A stretch of DNA of 64,000 nt, from positions 1-64,000 of the forward strand of contig SVMI01000009.1 in NCBI GenBank assembly GCA_015067495.1, given 5' to 3'. Source of the DNA: Oscillospiraceae bacterium. GTDB lineage: Bacteria; Bacillota; Clostridia; Oscillospirales; Oscillospiraceae. The translations under genes were made by a program, and so were the position numbers. Every line of letters starts with the position of its first letter. The first letter of the stretch is position 1. Under the pieces are notes generated by a model, which was not told the DNA's origin, did not search any database, and was given only the letters and a program-made list of their open reading frames with translations. Below are positions 8,133 to 16,150 of this stretch, piece by piece.

Positions 8133-8156
8133 GGCGGGAGCAAGCGCCCGCCCTAC
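8133..8156. repeat. REP-like palindromic element (copy 3) in the pepT leader
   Basis: Ends CCCGCCCTAC, the reverse complement of the start of copy 2. It lies between the pepT promoter and its ribosome-binding site, so it would be part of the mRNA leader. Confidence 0.7.
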
Positions 8157-8181
8157 AATGGAATTCAAAAGGAGAAAACAC

Positions 8182-9390
8182 ATGACCACTGTAACCGAAC
8201 GATTTTTGAAATATGTATCCTTTGACACCATGTCCGATGAATTTTCGGAAACCTGCCCGTCCTCCGAAAAACAGAAGCTGTTGGGCGCGTATCTTGTGGA
8301 AGAAATGAAGGCGATGGGCATCAGTGATGCCTATATGGACGAGCATGGCTACGTTTACGGAACAGTACCCGGTGACCCCAAGCTGCCTACCATCGGTCTG
8401 ATTGCCCACATGGATACCTCCCCGGATGCCTCAGGCGCGAATATCAAGGCAAGGATCGTAGAATATACCGGCGAAGACATCTGCCTGAATGAACAGGAGC
8501 AGATCTACCTGCGGGAAACGGACTATCCCAGTCTGAAAAATCACAAGGGCAAGCATCTGATCGTCACCGACGGAACGACCCTTTTGGGTGCGGATGACAA
8601 AGCGGGCATCGCGGAAATCATGACCGCTGCGGAATTTTTGATGACTGCCCGCATGAGCCATGGGACTTTGAAGATCGGCTTTACGCCGGACGAGGAGATC
8701 GGCAGGGGTGCGGATCTCTTTGATGTCAAGGGCTTTGGCGCGGACTTTGCCTACACCGCCGACGGCGGTGCCATCGGGGAGATCGAGTACGAAAACTTCA
8801 ACGCAGCGGGCGCGAAGGTGGTATTCCATGGGCTGAATATCCATCCCGGCTCTGCCAAGGATAAGATGGTGAACTCCCAGTATATCGCCATGGAATTTCA
8901 GAGTCTGCTGCCTGCTGCCCAAAAGCCGGAGCATACGTCCGGCTATGAAGGCTTTATCCATTTGACGGATATGCAGGGCGAGGTGGAGCAGTCTGTGCTG
9001 CGCTACATCATCCGTGATCACGATATGGCAAAGTTTGAGGAAAAGAAAGGGGTCATGACCGCCGCTGCCGATTTTATCAATGCCAAGTACGGCGCAGGCA
9101 CCTGCGAGCTGACCATCAAGGACAGCTATTTCAACATGCGCAAGTGCATCGAACCCTGCATGCACATCGTTGAGCGTGCCAAGAAGGCGATGCGGGCGGT
9201 GGGTATGGAGGCAGTGGAAGTACCCATTCGCGGCGGTACGGACGGCGCGCGGCTTTCTTATGAGGGTCTGCCGTGTCCCAATCTGTGTACCGGCGGCGAA
9301 AACTACCACGGACGGTTTGAATATATCCCCGTTGAGGATATGGAGCTGTGCGTGAAGATGCTGGTCAATATTTTGACGGCTGCAGAATAA
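8182..9390 (+). CDS. pepT: Peptidase T (M20B tripeptide aminopeptidase)
   Basis: 402 residues from the ATG at 8182, chosen because AAAGGAG lies 7-8 nt upstream; an in-frame ATG at 8122 falls inside the REP-like repeat and has no such site. It is a zinc exopeptidase that removes the N-terminal residue of tripeptides in the cytosol. Metal-site motifs are present in order: IAHMDTSPD (His, Asp), LLGADDKAGIAEIM (bridging Asp), PDEEIGRG (Glu pair), YTADGG (Asp) and NYHGRFEYIP (His). The dimerisation 'lid' lies between. Single gene between a promoter and a bidirectional terminator. Confidence 0.96.
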   Translation: MTTVTERFLKYVSFDTMSDEFSETCPSSEKQKLLGAYLVEEMKAMGISDAYMDEHGYVYGTVPGDPKLPTIGLIAHMDTSPDASGANIKARIVEYTGEDICLNEQEQIYLRETDYPSLKNHKGKHLIVTDGTTLLGADDKAGIAEIMTAAEFLMTARMSHGTLKIGFTPDEEIGRGADLFDVKGFGADFAYTADGGAIGEIEYENFNAAGAKVVFHGLNIHPGSAKDKMVNSQYIAMEFQSLLPAAQKPEHTSGYEGFIHLTDMQGEVEQSVLRYIIRDHDMAKFEEKKGVMTAAADFINAKYGAGTCELTIKDSYFNMRKCIEPCMHIVERAKKAMRAVGMEAVEVPIRGGTDGARLSYEGLPCPNLCTGGENYHGRFEYIPVEDMELCVKMLVNILTAAE

Positions 9391-9396
9391 AAGAAG

Positions 9397-9430
9397 AACG
9401 GGCTGCTCAAATGAGCAGCCCGTTCATGTC
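9397..9430. terminator. Bidirectional terminator between pepT and the Cys-rich gene
   Basis: AACGGGCTGCTCA / TGAGCAGCCCGTT, 13-bp perfect arms with a 2-nt gap, between two convergent genes. Confidence 0.85.
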
Positions 9431-9436
9431 TTTCAA

Positions 9437-9748
9437 TCAGCCTTCGAAATCCGTGGGATCTGCAACAGCCTCTTCGGCAGCTTCTGCTTCCGCAGGAGCT
9501 TCCTCGATCGCTTCTGCATCGCAGGGGCAATCAGACTCGCAGTCACATTCGCACTCACAGTTGTCGCAATCGCCTTCGCAATCGCACTCGCAGTCGCAAT
9601 CGCAGCAGCAATCACAGCTGCACAGACCACCAAAGGTCTTCTTAAACCATGCAACAATACGGTCGCCGTACTTGACGATCACAAAAACAAGACCGGCAAC
9701 AGCGGCAAGCGCAACGAGAATCTTCCAAATAACATTCCATGCCTTCAT
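9437..9748 (-). CDS. Small membrane-anchored Cys/Asp/Glu-rich protein, function unknown
   Basis: 103 residues. Residues about 6-26 form one transmembrane helix (VIWKILVALAAVAGLVFVIV), followed by a basic segment ending in WFKKTFG. From about residue 42 comes a tract with 16 cysteines in some 35 residues, mostly CD and CE dipeptides (for example CDCECDCEGDC), then a Glu/Ala-rich tail. The ATG has a clear AAGGAGG site and a TTGCAT-N17-TATACT promoter, so it looks like a real, expressed gene despite its low complexity. Metal binding or thiol chemistry at the membrane is possible inference only. The basic segment suggests the Cys tract is cytosolic by the positive-inside rule. I recognise no family. 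Confidence 0.75.
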   Translation of the reverse strand: MKAWNVIWKILVALAAVAGLVFVIVKYGDRIVAWFKKTFGGLCSCDCCCDCDCECDCEGDCDNCECECDCESDCPCDAEAIEEAPAEAEAAEEAVADPTDFEG

Positions 9749-9783
9749 AATAAGTTCCTCCTTATATGGAATTTTCCTCTTTC

Positions 9784-9812
9784 AGTATAACCAATCCTGC
9801 GGCAAAATGCAA
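9784..9812 (-). promoter_or_regulatory. Promoter of the Cys-rich gene
   Basis: On the minus strand TTGCAT (plus 9807-9812), 17-bp spacer, TATACT (plus 9784-9789), followed by AAGGAGG before the ATG at 9748. Confidence 0.7.
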
Positions 9813-9838
9813 TCATTAATTTTGCGATTTTTGCCGGA

Positions 9839-10633
9839 TTATACATACCCGTACATGCCGCGGATGCTGACCTCGCCGGATTGTACAGCTTCAACGTGTT
9901 CGTCGTCGAATTGGACGACCAATGCGCCCTGATCATCTACATCCAGTGCCACTCCGTGACGAATCTCGTCACCGCGTAAAAGACTGATGGATTGACCAAT
10001 CGTGATACAATCAGCGCGATATTGGGAAAGAAAGGCGGCAGGGTTCGTCAGATCGCGGTTCATCCGTTCAAAGGATCGGAGCATCGCAGCTGCAACCGCT
10101 GCGCGGTCGACGGTTTTTTCGACACAAAGCTGCAAGGAAGTTGCCATATCACGTAGTTCTACGGGAAAATCCTCGCTTTTTTGGCAGCAGTTGATGCCGA
10201 CACCGACCACTGCATAATCGACACAGCCGCTTTTATCAAGAGCAAGCTCCGTCAGAATGCCGCCCAGCTTGCGGCGTCCGACCACAAGGTCGTTGGTCCA
10301 CTTGATACCGGGGCGCAGACCTACTGCTTCCTCAATGGCATCCGCGGTGGCAACGGCAACGGCGCAGGTCAGGTGTATCAGCTGCTGGGCAGGACACTGT
10401 GGGCGCAGAATGACACTCATATAGATGCCGTTGCCGGCAGGGGAGTGGAATGACCTTCCCATGCGTCCGCGACCGCCGGTTTGCATATCAGCAAGCAGGA
10501 CGGTACCCTCTGGCGCACCTTCGGAAGCCATTTTCTTTGCGGCGGTGTTGGTGGAGTCGATGGTGTCAAAACAGTGAAGATATTCCCGCCAGGGATGGCT
10601 GGCGGGAATATGAGAAAAAACAGTATTGTACAT
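9839..10633 (-). CDS. birA: Biotin--[acetyl-CoA-carboxylase] ligase, monofunctional
   Basis: 264 residues. It attaches biotin to the biotin carboxyl carrier protein through biotinyl-5'-AMP. Signature blocks are FDTIDSTNTAAKKM, the ATP/biotin loop TGGRGRMGRSFHSP, and KWTNDLVVGRRKLGGILTE with the catalytic Lys; a short C-terminal SH3-like domain follows. The N-terminal DNA-binding domain of bifunctional BirA is absent, so it should not act as a repressor. Its ATG lies 2 bp after the stop of the upstream gene at 10636, suggesting co-transcription, although no strong ribosome-binding site is seen. Confidence 0.92.
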   Translation of the reverse strand: MYNTVFSHIPASHPWREYLHCFDTIDSTNTAAKKMASEGAPEGTVLLADMQTGGRGRMGRSFHSPAGNGIYMSVILRPQCPAQQLIHLTCAVAVATADAIEEAVGLRPGIKWTNDLVVGRRKLGGILTELALDKSGCVDYAVVGVGINCCQKSEDFPVELRDMATSLQLCVEKTVDRAAVAAAMLRSFERMNRDLTNPAAFLSQYRADCITIGQSISLLRGDEIRHGVALDVDDQGALVVQFDDEHVEAVQSGEVSIRGMYGYV

Positions 10634-10635
10634 AA

Positions 10636-12051
10636 TCAGTCAATGTCACGAATGACTTCTTCAGGGGGATTGTCCAAAACCTCGGGATGCGCCAGCAGAC
10701 GGCGATAGTACTTAAAGAAGGTTGCGTAGTAATAACCGTCTACGATACGCTCGTCGAGAACGAACTTCACGTCGATATATTTCTTCTGCAGGAGCGTACC
10801 ATCCTCCTGTACCTCAATGGCTTTGCGCTTGCAGCCGAAGGCACCGAAGGCAGGAATGTTGCCGAAGTCGTACAGATGGTGGTAGATGGGTCTGATACCA
10901 AGGCTGCCCATGGAGGTGAAGAACAGACTTCCGTGGAAGGGACTCAGCTCCAGCAGGAACTTGGGAAGGCAGCCGAAATAGTCCAGCAGCTTCAGCAGCC
11001 AAACGACAAATTTCAGCACGACGCCGGGAATCAGGTTAAAGTACTGGATCAGATTATCGATGCCGGAATCCAGCTCCTGACTCTTCTTAACTTCCTCGAC
11101 GGCGGCATTGAGCTTATGGTAAACGTCAATCGCGGTGTCATAGGGGGTCAGGTGAACCTTAATAGAGGTGTCGGGAGACTCAAGGGTCATATCCTTCTTG
11201 ACAACCATGCAGTACTGTATGTCATTTCCGCGGGAATATACCTTCTGACCGGAAATGAAACGGTTCAGCTGAGGATACTTGGCAACGCCACGGACGTATG
11301 CTGCCAGCAAAACGTGCGTGATACCGAAATCGGTCAGACCCTCGCGGCGCTTCTGGCGGATGTAGCGGTCAATATGGGAGATCTCAAAGGATTCCTCAAA
11401 CAGATTGGAGCAGGTGTTGCGTTCCACTTGGAAGTACGCGGTGATCTGTGCCATGGGAGCGAGGGTGCGGATCTTACGTCCGTCGTTGCGATCGCCCCAA
11501 GTGGGATGATACTGTCCGTCAGAATGCACGCGAATGGCAAAGACCAGCAGCAGGCAGCCGGCAAACAGCAAGATGTCCGGCAGAGAAGCCATCAGCATAA
11601 CGCTGCGCTGATCGCCGGCAATGCTGTAATAGTACGCGATCGCTGCCAGCGGTGCTGCAAACATGGGAAGCAGCAGCCATGCGTAGCGGAGCTTGCCGCT
11701 TGTAATGGTGGTATACAGCACGCACAAGAAGAAAATGCAAATGATATAAAGACTCATCTCAAAGGGTCCGGCGATCAGCACGTGCGGACGAACGGCAAAG
11801 TAAAGACCCATCAGCCATACGGGGATGGCGGTCTTGTAGAACATCTCCTTGCCGTTGATGAGTGCGATAAGCACGAAAAGCAGGGTGGCTGCTACTGGCA
11901 GAACGATTTGACTCCACACTTCCTGCGAATAACCGATCCCTTTCACACCGGTAATCACAATGCGGGCCACTGCCGAGCCGACCATGCAAAGTGCCATCAG
12001 CCATGTCAGCACGTTTTTACGGCTGACGAAAAAATGAACTCTTCTTTCCAT
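10636..12051 (-). CDS. Multi-spanning membrane protein with a C-terminal 2-oxoacid dehydrogenase acyltransferase (E2/CAT)-like domain
   Basis: 471 residues from the ATG at 12051. About six hydrophobic segments fill residues 10-190; the rest resembles the catalytic trimer domain of E2 acyltransferases and chloramphenicol acetyltransferase (for example FEISHIDRYIRQKRREGLTDFGITHVLLAAYVR in two blocks). The E2 active-site pattern DHRxxDG appears as LDERIVDG, so the catalytic His is replaced by Glu. The protein may therefore be non-catalytic or work differently. A perfect promoter ends only 9 bp before this ATG and no ribosome-binding site is visible, so the message may be leaderless; an ATG at 12060 and upstream codons are less likely starts. 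It is probably co-transcribed with birA. Confidence 0.75.
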   Translation of the reverse strand: MERRVHFFVSRKNVLTWLMALCMVGSAVARIVITGVKGIGYSQEVWSQIVLPVAATLLFVLIALINGKEMFYKTAIPVWLMGLYFAVRPHVLIAGPFEMSLYIICIFFLCVLYTTITSGKLRYAWLLLPMFAAPLAAIAYYYSIAGDQRSVMLMASLPDILLFAGCLLLVFAIRVHSDGQYHPTWGDRNDGRKIRTLAPMAQITAYFQVERNTCSNLFEESFEISHIDRYIRQKRREGLTDFGITHVLLAAYVRGVAKYPQLNRFISGQKVYSRGNDIQYCMVVKKDMTLESPDTSIKVHLTPYDTAIDVYHKLNAAVEEVKKSQELDSGIDNLIQYFNLIPGVVLKFVVWLLKLLDYFGCLPKFLLELSPFHGSLFFTSMGSLGIRPIYHHLYDFGNIPAFGAFGCKRKAIEVQEDGTLLQKKYIDVKFVLDERIVDGYYYATFFKYYRRLLAHPEVLDNPPEEVIRDID

Positions 12052-12060
12052 AACAGTCAT

Positions 12061-12089
12061 ATTATAACAAAAATCGACACGCTTGGCAA
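12061..12089 (-). promoter_or_regulatory. Promoter abutting the start of the E2-like membrane protein gene
   Basis: On the minus strand TTGCCA (plus 12084-12089), 17-bp spacer, perfect TATAAT (plus 12061-12066). The in-frame ATG at 12051 begins 10 nt after the -10. Confidence 0.75.
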
Positions 12090-12120
12090 GATTTTTTTGT
12101 GGCGTTCCCATAAAGCGGCG

Positions 12121-12146
12121 AAACGCCCTGCGCTTGCAGGGCGTTT
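12121..12146 (-). terminator. Hairpin after the homocysteine methyltransferase-family gene
   Basis: AAACGCCCTGC / GCAGGGCGTTT with a GCTT loop (11-bp perfect stem). On the minus strand the downstream T-tract is poor, so termination may be incomplete. Confidence 0.6.
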
Positions 12147-13021
12147 TAAGCTTCAACAACTGACTTGACAGCAGCGATGTGATCGGGGGTCGTGCCGCAG
12201 CAGCCACCCAGCAGGGTCGCGCCGTTTCGCTTGCATTCAAGCACTGTTTGCGCGAAATCTTCGGGACTCATGGAGTATTCCGCAATGCCCTGCCCATTAA
12301 TGACGGGACTTCCTGCGTTGGGCTTGCACAAGATTGGAATGCGGATGTCACGGGTGAGCTTGCGCACAAGATACGGGGTCATCATATCTGCCGCGACGCA
12401 GTTAAAGCCGACGGCTGCCGCACCGCTTTGCTGCAGGTCTTTCAGAACGGGAACGGCATCCTGACCGCAGAAGAGAGAGGCATCGGCGGTCATGACAAAG
12501 CTGTACATCACAGCACCCGCACCCTCTAGCTCGGCGGCTGTGAGAATGGCTTCCGCTTCCTGCGGGTACATCAGAGTTTCGGCGATCAGCAGGTCTGCGC
12601 CGCCATCGATAAGACCGCGGATCTGCCGGCGGTAGTTTTCGAGCAGAAGATCGAAATTGCCGGGATCGTTGCTTTCACAGAAGGCGGCAAGTGTCGTCAG
12701 ATCGCCTGCGATCAGACAGTCCGGCGCGGCAGTACGGGACAGCGAGATCAGCTGTCCGTTGATTTTTTCGGTTTGGTCTGCGAGACCGACACGCTCCAGC
12801 GCGATGGGCTGCGCCTGAAAGGTGGGGGCATATAAGATCTGGCTGCCTGCGGCGGCATAGCGACGCTGCAGAGCAAGCAGGACATCGGGATGCTCCAGCA
12901 CCCATTGCTCTGTGCAGCAGCCACGGGGCATGCCTGCCTTTTGCAAATTCGAGCCGGTGGCACCGTCCAGATAGCGCACACCCTGCGCGATCTTCTCATG
13001 AAGCTGTTGTTTCGTAAGCAT
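12146..13021 (-). CDS. Homocysteine S-methyltransferase family protein
   Basis: 291 residues, a single (beta/alpha)8 barrel like the N-terminal module of cobalamin-dependent methionine synthase. It begins RYLDGATGSNLQKAG. The three zinc Cys are visible: one in VGFNCVA and two in LLGGCCGTTPDHI. The family moves a methyl group from a donor such as methylcobalamin or S-methylmethionine to homocysteine. The donor here is not evident; other MetH modules may be encoded elsewhere. GGGAGG precedes the ATG. The gene is divergent from the M29 peptidase gene. Confidence 0.88.
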   Translation of the reverse strand: MLTKQQLHEKIAQGVRYLDGATGSNLQKAGMPRGCCTEQWVLEHPDVLLALQRRYAAAGSQILYAPTFQAQPIALERVGLADQTEKINGQLISLSRTAAPDCLIAGDLTTLAAFCESNDPGNFDLLLENYRRQIRGLIDGGADLLIAETLMYPQEAEAILTAAELEGAGAVMYSFVMTADASLFCGQDAVPVLKDLQQSGAAAVGFNCVAADMMTPYLVRKLTRDIRIPILCKPNAGSPVINGQGIAEYSMSPEDFAQTVLECKRNGATLLGGCCGTTPDHIAAVKSVVEA

Positions 13022-13079
13022 AGGAAACCTCCCAAAGGGGTTGTGCCGTTATTATAAGCCAAAATGGGAAATAATGCAA

Positions 13080-13108
13080 TTGACCTTTTGGAAAAAAACT
13101 GTTACCAT
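13080..13108 (+). promoter_or_regulatory. Promoter of the M29 aminopeptidase gene
   Basis: TTGACC (13080-13085), 17-bp spacer, TACCAT (13103-13108). Confidence 0.55.
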
Positions 13109-13138
13109 AGTAAAAAATCGGAAAAGGAGAAGAAAACC

Positions 13139-14362
13139 ATGAAAAAATCCGTTTTAAGAGAATATGCAAAGCTGATCGTCCGCTGCGGCGCAAATGTGCA
13201 GAAGGGGCAGGAGGTCATGATCTACGCAGATCTCGATCAGCCTGAATTTGTGCAGATGGTCGTGGAGGAAGCCTACAAGGCGAAGGCGAGCAAGGTCATT
13301 GTGGAGTGGGATTATCAGCCGCTGGGCAAGATCCATGTCCGCCATCAGTCCGTCAAGACCCTCGGTACAGTGTCCGAGTGGCAGAAGGCACGCCGCCAGC
13401 ACATGGTGGATACTGTGCCTGCACGCATCCATCTGATCTCCGAAGATCCCGACGGTCTGAAGGGTATGAACATGAAAAAGGTGGCAGCTGCCAGTAAGCT
13501 GCGCTATCCCATCCTGAAGCCCTATGCTGACCAGCTGGAGGGCAAGCAGCAGTGGACCATCGCCGCCGTTCCCGGCAAGGCATGGGCAAAGAAGGTCTTC
13601 CCGGGTCTTCGCACCAGCGTCGCGGTAGAAAAGCTGTGGGAAGCGATCCTCTTTACCTCCCGTGTAACGGATGATCCCCTGAAGGCATGGGAAGAACACA
13701 ATGCCAACATCAAGGCACGCTGTGACTACCTCAACAGCCTTGGCATCGAGTCGCTGCACTACACCGCCGACAACGGCACTGACCTGACTGTGGGCATGAT
13801 CCCGGAAGCCATCTTCTGCGGCGGCGGTGAGACCAGCCGCATGGGCATTTTCTTCAACCCCAACATCCCCACGGAGGAGTGCTTCATCTCTCCCATGAAG
13901 GGCAAGGCAGAGGGCATCGTCTACTCCACCAAGCCTCTTTCCTATCAGGGTCAGCTGATCGAGAACTTCTCCATCCGCTTTGAAAAGGGAAAAGCCGTGG
14001 AAGCCAGGGCGGAGAAGGGAGAGGAGCTGCTCAATACCATGATCTCCATGGATGAAGGCGCAGCGTATCTCGGCGAATGCGCTCTCGTTCCCGAAGCAAG
14101 CCCCATCGCCGAAAGCGGTATTCTGTTTTATAACACGCTGTTTGATGAGAATGCGTCCTGCCATCTGGCTCTGGGCATGGGCTATGCCGATACCATCAGG
14201 GATCATCACAGCAAGTCCATCGAGGAGTGCCGTCAGCTGGGCATCAACGACTCCATGATCCATGAGGACTTCATGATCGGCTGCGCCACCATGAAGATCG
14301 ATGCCATTTGCCGTGACGGCAGCACGGTGACCATTTTTGAAAACGGCAACTGGGCTTTTTAA
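13139..14362 (+). CDS. M29-family aminopeptidase (AmpS/PepS type)
   Basis: 407 residues from the ATG at 13139, chosen because AAAAGGAGAAG precedes it; an upstream in-frame ATG at 13064 has no such site and would overlap the promoter. M29 enzymes are dinuclear metallo-aminopeptidases of the cytosol. Family motifs are GGGETSRMG, PTEECF (Glu ligands), ENASCHLALGMGYAD (His ligand) and HEDFMIGC (Asp ligand) near the C-terminus. It probably serves peptide turnover together with the other peptidases in the window. Single gene. Confidence 0.93.
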   Translation: MKKSVLREYAKLIVRCGANVQKGQEVMIYADLDQPEFVQMVVEEAYKAKASKVIVEWDYQPLGKIHVRHQSVKTLGTVSEWQKARRQHMVDTVPARIHLISEDPDGLKGMNMKKVAAASKLRYPILKPYADQLEGKQQWTIAAVPGKAWAKKVFPGLRTSVAVEKLWEAILFTSRVTDDPLKAWEEHNANIKARCDYLNSLGIESLHYTADNGTDLTVGMIPEAIFCGGGETSRMGIFFNPNIPTEECFISPMKGKAEGIVYSTKPLSYQGQLIENFSIRFEKGKAVEARAEKGEELLNTMISMDEGAAYLGECALVPEASPIAESGILFYNTLFDENASCHLALGMGYADTIRDHHSKSIEECRQLGINDSMIHEDFMIGCATMKIDAICRDGSTVTIFENGNWAF

Positions 14363-14390
14363 GAAATCTCGAAAAAAAGAAAAAAAGTAC

Positions 14391-14419
14391 TTGCATTTAT
14401 CGAGCAGATGTGCTATGAT
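14391..14419 (+). promoter_or_regulatory. Promoter of rpmE
   Basis: TTGCAT (14391-14396), 17-bp spacer, TATGAT (14414-14419). Confidence 0.7.
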
Positions 14420-14441
14420 ACTCGAGCGATTGTGATTGCTG

Positions 14442-14459
14442 GGGCAATTATGCCCTTTT
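14442..14459 (+). promoter_or_regulatory. Small hairpin plus T-run in the rpmE leader
   Basis: GGGCA-ATTA-TGCCC followed by TTTT, ending about 14 nt before the ribosome-binding site. It could be a weak attenuator or an L31 leader structure; the stem is only 5 bp. Confidence 0.35.
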
Positions 14460-14484
14460 AACTAATGAGAAAGAGGTGAACGAA

Positions 14485-14685
14485 ATGAAGGAAGGTATCC
14501 ATCCCAACTACGAACAGACTACCATTCGCTGTGCTTGTGGTAATGTCTTTACGACTGGCTCCACCAAGAAGGACATCCGTGTTGAGATCTGCTCCAAGTG
14601 CCACCCTTTCTATACCGGCAAGCAGAAGCTGGTTGACACCGGTGGACGTGTTGATCGCTTCAACAAGCGTTTTGGCCTGAAGTAA
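14485..14685 (+). CDS. rpmE: 50S ribosomal protein L31
   Basis: 66 residues from the ATG at 14485, with AGAGGTG upstream; an ATG 9 nt earlier lies within the ribosome-binding region. It begins [12 protein letters not shown] and carries the zinc-type (C+) L31 cysteines in CACGN and [10 protein letters not shown], ending [14 protein letters not shown]. It sits on the large subunit at the central protuberance bridging to 30S. Single gene with its own promoter and a strong terminator. Confidence 0.97.
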   Translation: MKEGIHPNYEQTTIRCACGNVFTTGSTKKDIRVEICSKCHPFYTGKQKLVDTGGRVDRFNKRFGLK

Positions 14686-14693
14686 GAACCTCA

Positions 14694-14727
14694 AATCCGC
14701 ACTGCGTTTGCGCAGTGCGGATTTTTT
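14694..14727 (+). terminator. Terminator of rpmE
   Basis: AATCCGCACTGCG / CGCAGTGCGGATT around TTTG, then TTTTTT. Confidence 0.92.
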
Positions 14728-14759
14728 GCTTTTTTTACAGAAAATAACAAAGAAATAGA

Positions 14760-14789
14760 TTGCTACTTTGCCGCACTTTGTGTTATAAT
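14760..14789 (+). promoter_or_regulatory. Promoter of the MFS transporter gene
   Basis: TTGCTA (14760-14765), 18-bp spacer, perfect TATAAT (14784-14789). It may drive the long rightward gene block that follows. Confidence 0.65.
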
Positions 14790-14848
14790 AAACGATAATG
14801 GGTGTATTGTGTCCATCTTTGTGACAATCAGAAATCGAGGTACATAAA

Positions 14849-16123
14849 ATGGCGTCTTCACAGAAAGCATTTCACAGCCGTTATCATTGGGTGATCGCTG
14901 TGGTTGTCTTTTTACAGATGATCGTCTTTGGCGGTATTATCAACAGCTACAGTATTTATCTGATCCCGATCACCGAAGGGTTAGGTATCAGCAGAGGGCT
15001 TTACTCAGTCAGTATGGTGGCGCAAACGGTTACTGTGATGTTCAGTACCATGGCAACGACTTATCTTTTCCGCCGTATTGGCTATCGCAAGACGGTTTGC
15101 GGCTCTCTGATCGTTTTGGGCGCATCGATGCTGCTGTCCGCTGTGTGCAAGGAAGCGTACCTATATATCTTCAGCAAGATCCTGTTCGGCATCGGCTACG
15201 GTGCCTGCCATACGGCAGGTGCGGCATGGATCGTCAAGGCATGGTTTCACAAGCATCACGGCACTGTGTTAGGCGTTGTAACCATGGGTACAGGTCTTGG
15301 CGGAAGCCTTTTCTCTGTTTTCCTGACGGACGTTATGGAAAAACTGGACTGGCGCTGGGCGCATATCGTTTCCGCAGGCTTGCTGGTGGCGGTGATGCTG
15401 CTGATGCTGGTATTTTTGCGTGATCAGCCCGAGCTGATCGGTTTGAAGCCCTACGGCGATGATTTGGAGCATGCCAAGGAACACCGCCATAAGAGAAAAG
15501 AGAAGACATGGCCCGGCATTTCTGCTGCGCAGACCAGGCGGCATCCTGCCTTCTGGATGATGGCGGGCTGTGTTCTGGTGGTCTGCATCTGCGTCACCGG
15601 CGGATCGGCAGTACTGGTGCCGCATCTGCAGGATAAGGGCTATAGCGCAATGGAGGCGGCGCAGTTTCAAAGCGTGTATATGTTTGCACTGGCGGTGACC
15701 AAGCTGATCTGCGGCTGGGTCAGTGAAAAGATCGGCGGTAAGGCTTTGGGTGCCATCTGTGTTGCTTCTGCGGCTGCCGGTTTGTGGCTGCTGACGGATC
15801 TGTCCAGCCCCGCCGTGACGTATATTACGGTGATCATTTTCTCGGTGGCACTGACGATGACCTCAGTAACGGTTCCGCTTCTGTGCGAGTCGGTATTCGG
15901 TACGGAGACCAGTGCAGGTGTACTGGGTACGATCTTGGGTATCTCGTCTCTCGGAAGTGTTTTCTCTTCACCGATCACCAATATATGCCATGATGCCACC
16001 GGCAGCTATGATCCGGTGTTTCGGATTTCGGTAGCGGTCACGCTGGTGATGCTCGTTGTGCTGTTTGTAATTTTCCGGATGTTTGGCAAGATCGAGAAGG
16101 AATACCGCAAGAGTGCCGCATGA
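14849..16123 (+). CDS. MFS transporter, oxalate/formate antiporter-like (OFA)
   Basis: 424 residues with 12 predicted membrane helices. The loop 2-3 region (TYLFRRIGYRKTV) and GTGLGGSLFSVFLTD fit the monocarboxylate/OFA branch of the major facilitator superfamily. OFA members exchange or take up small carboxylates; the actual substrate is not evident. A central cytosolic loop rich in His/Lys/Glu (around residue 215) separates the two six-helix halves. hflX begins 27 bp downstream with no terminator, so the two are probably co-transcribed. Confidence 0.85.
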   Translation: MASSQKAFHSRYHWVIAVVVFLQMIVFGGIINSYSIYLIPITEGLGISRGLYSVSMVAQTVTVMFSTMATTYLFRRIGYRKTVCGSLIVLGASMLLSAVCKEAYLYIFSKILFGIGYGACHTAGAAWIVKAWFHKHHGTVLGVVTMGTGLGGSLFSVFLTDVMEKLDWRWAHIVSAGLLVAVMLLMLVFLRDQPELIGLKPYGDDLEHAKEHRHKRKEKTWPGISAAQTRRHPAFWMMAGCVLVVCICVTGGSAVLVPHLQDKGYSAMEAAQFQSVYMFALAVTKLICGWVSEKIGGKALGAICVASAAAGLWLLTDLSSPAVTYITVIIFSVALTMTSVTVPLLCESVFGTETSAGVLGTILGISSLGSVFSSPITNICHDATGSYDPVFRISVAVTLVMLVVLFVIFRMFGKIEKEYRKSAA

Positions 16124-16150
16124 TTTTCGTTCTATGACAATGGAGGAACG

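Noticed and set aside
9348-9932. Ser/Gln-rich 194-codon frame opposite the Cys-rich gene
   Set aside because: It starts inside pepT, crosses the bidirectional terminator, and is a frame of the same short-repeat DNA. The minus frame has promoter, ribosome-binding site and a membrane helix.
10687-12168. Antisense open frame of 493 codons opposite the E2-like membrane protein gene
   Set aside because: Glutamine/aspartate-rich shadow without ribosome-binding site; the minus-strand protein has membrane helices and E2-like blocks.
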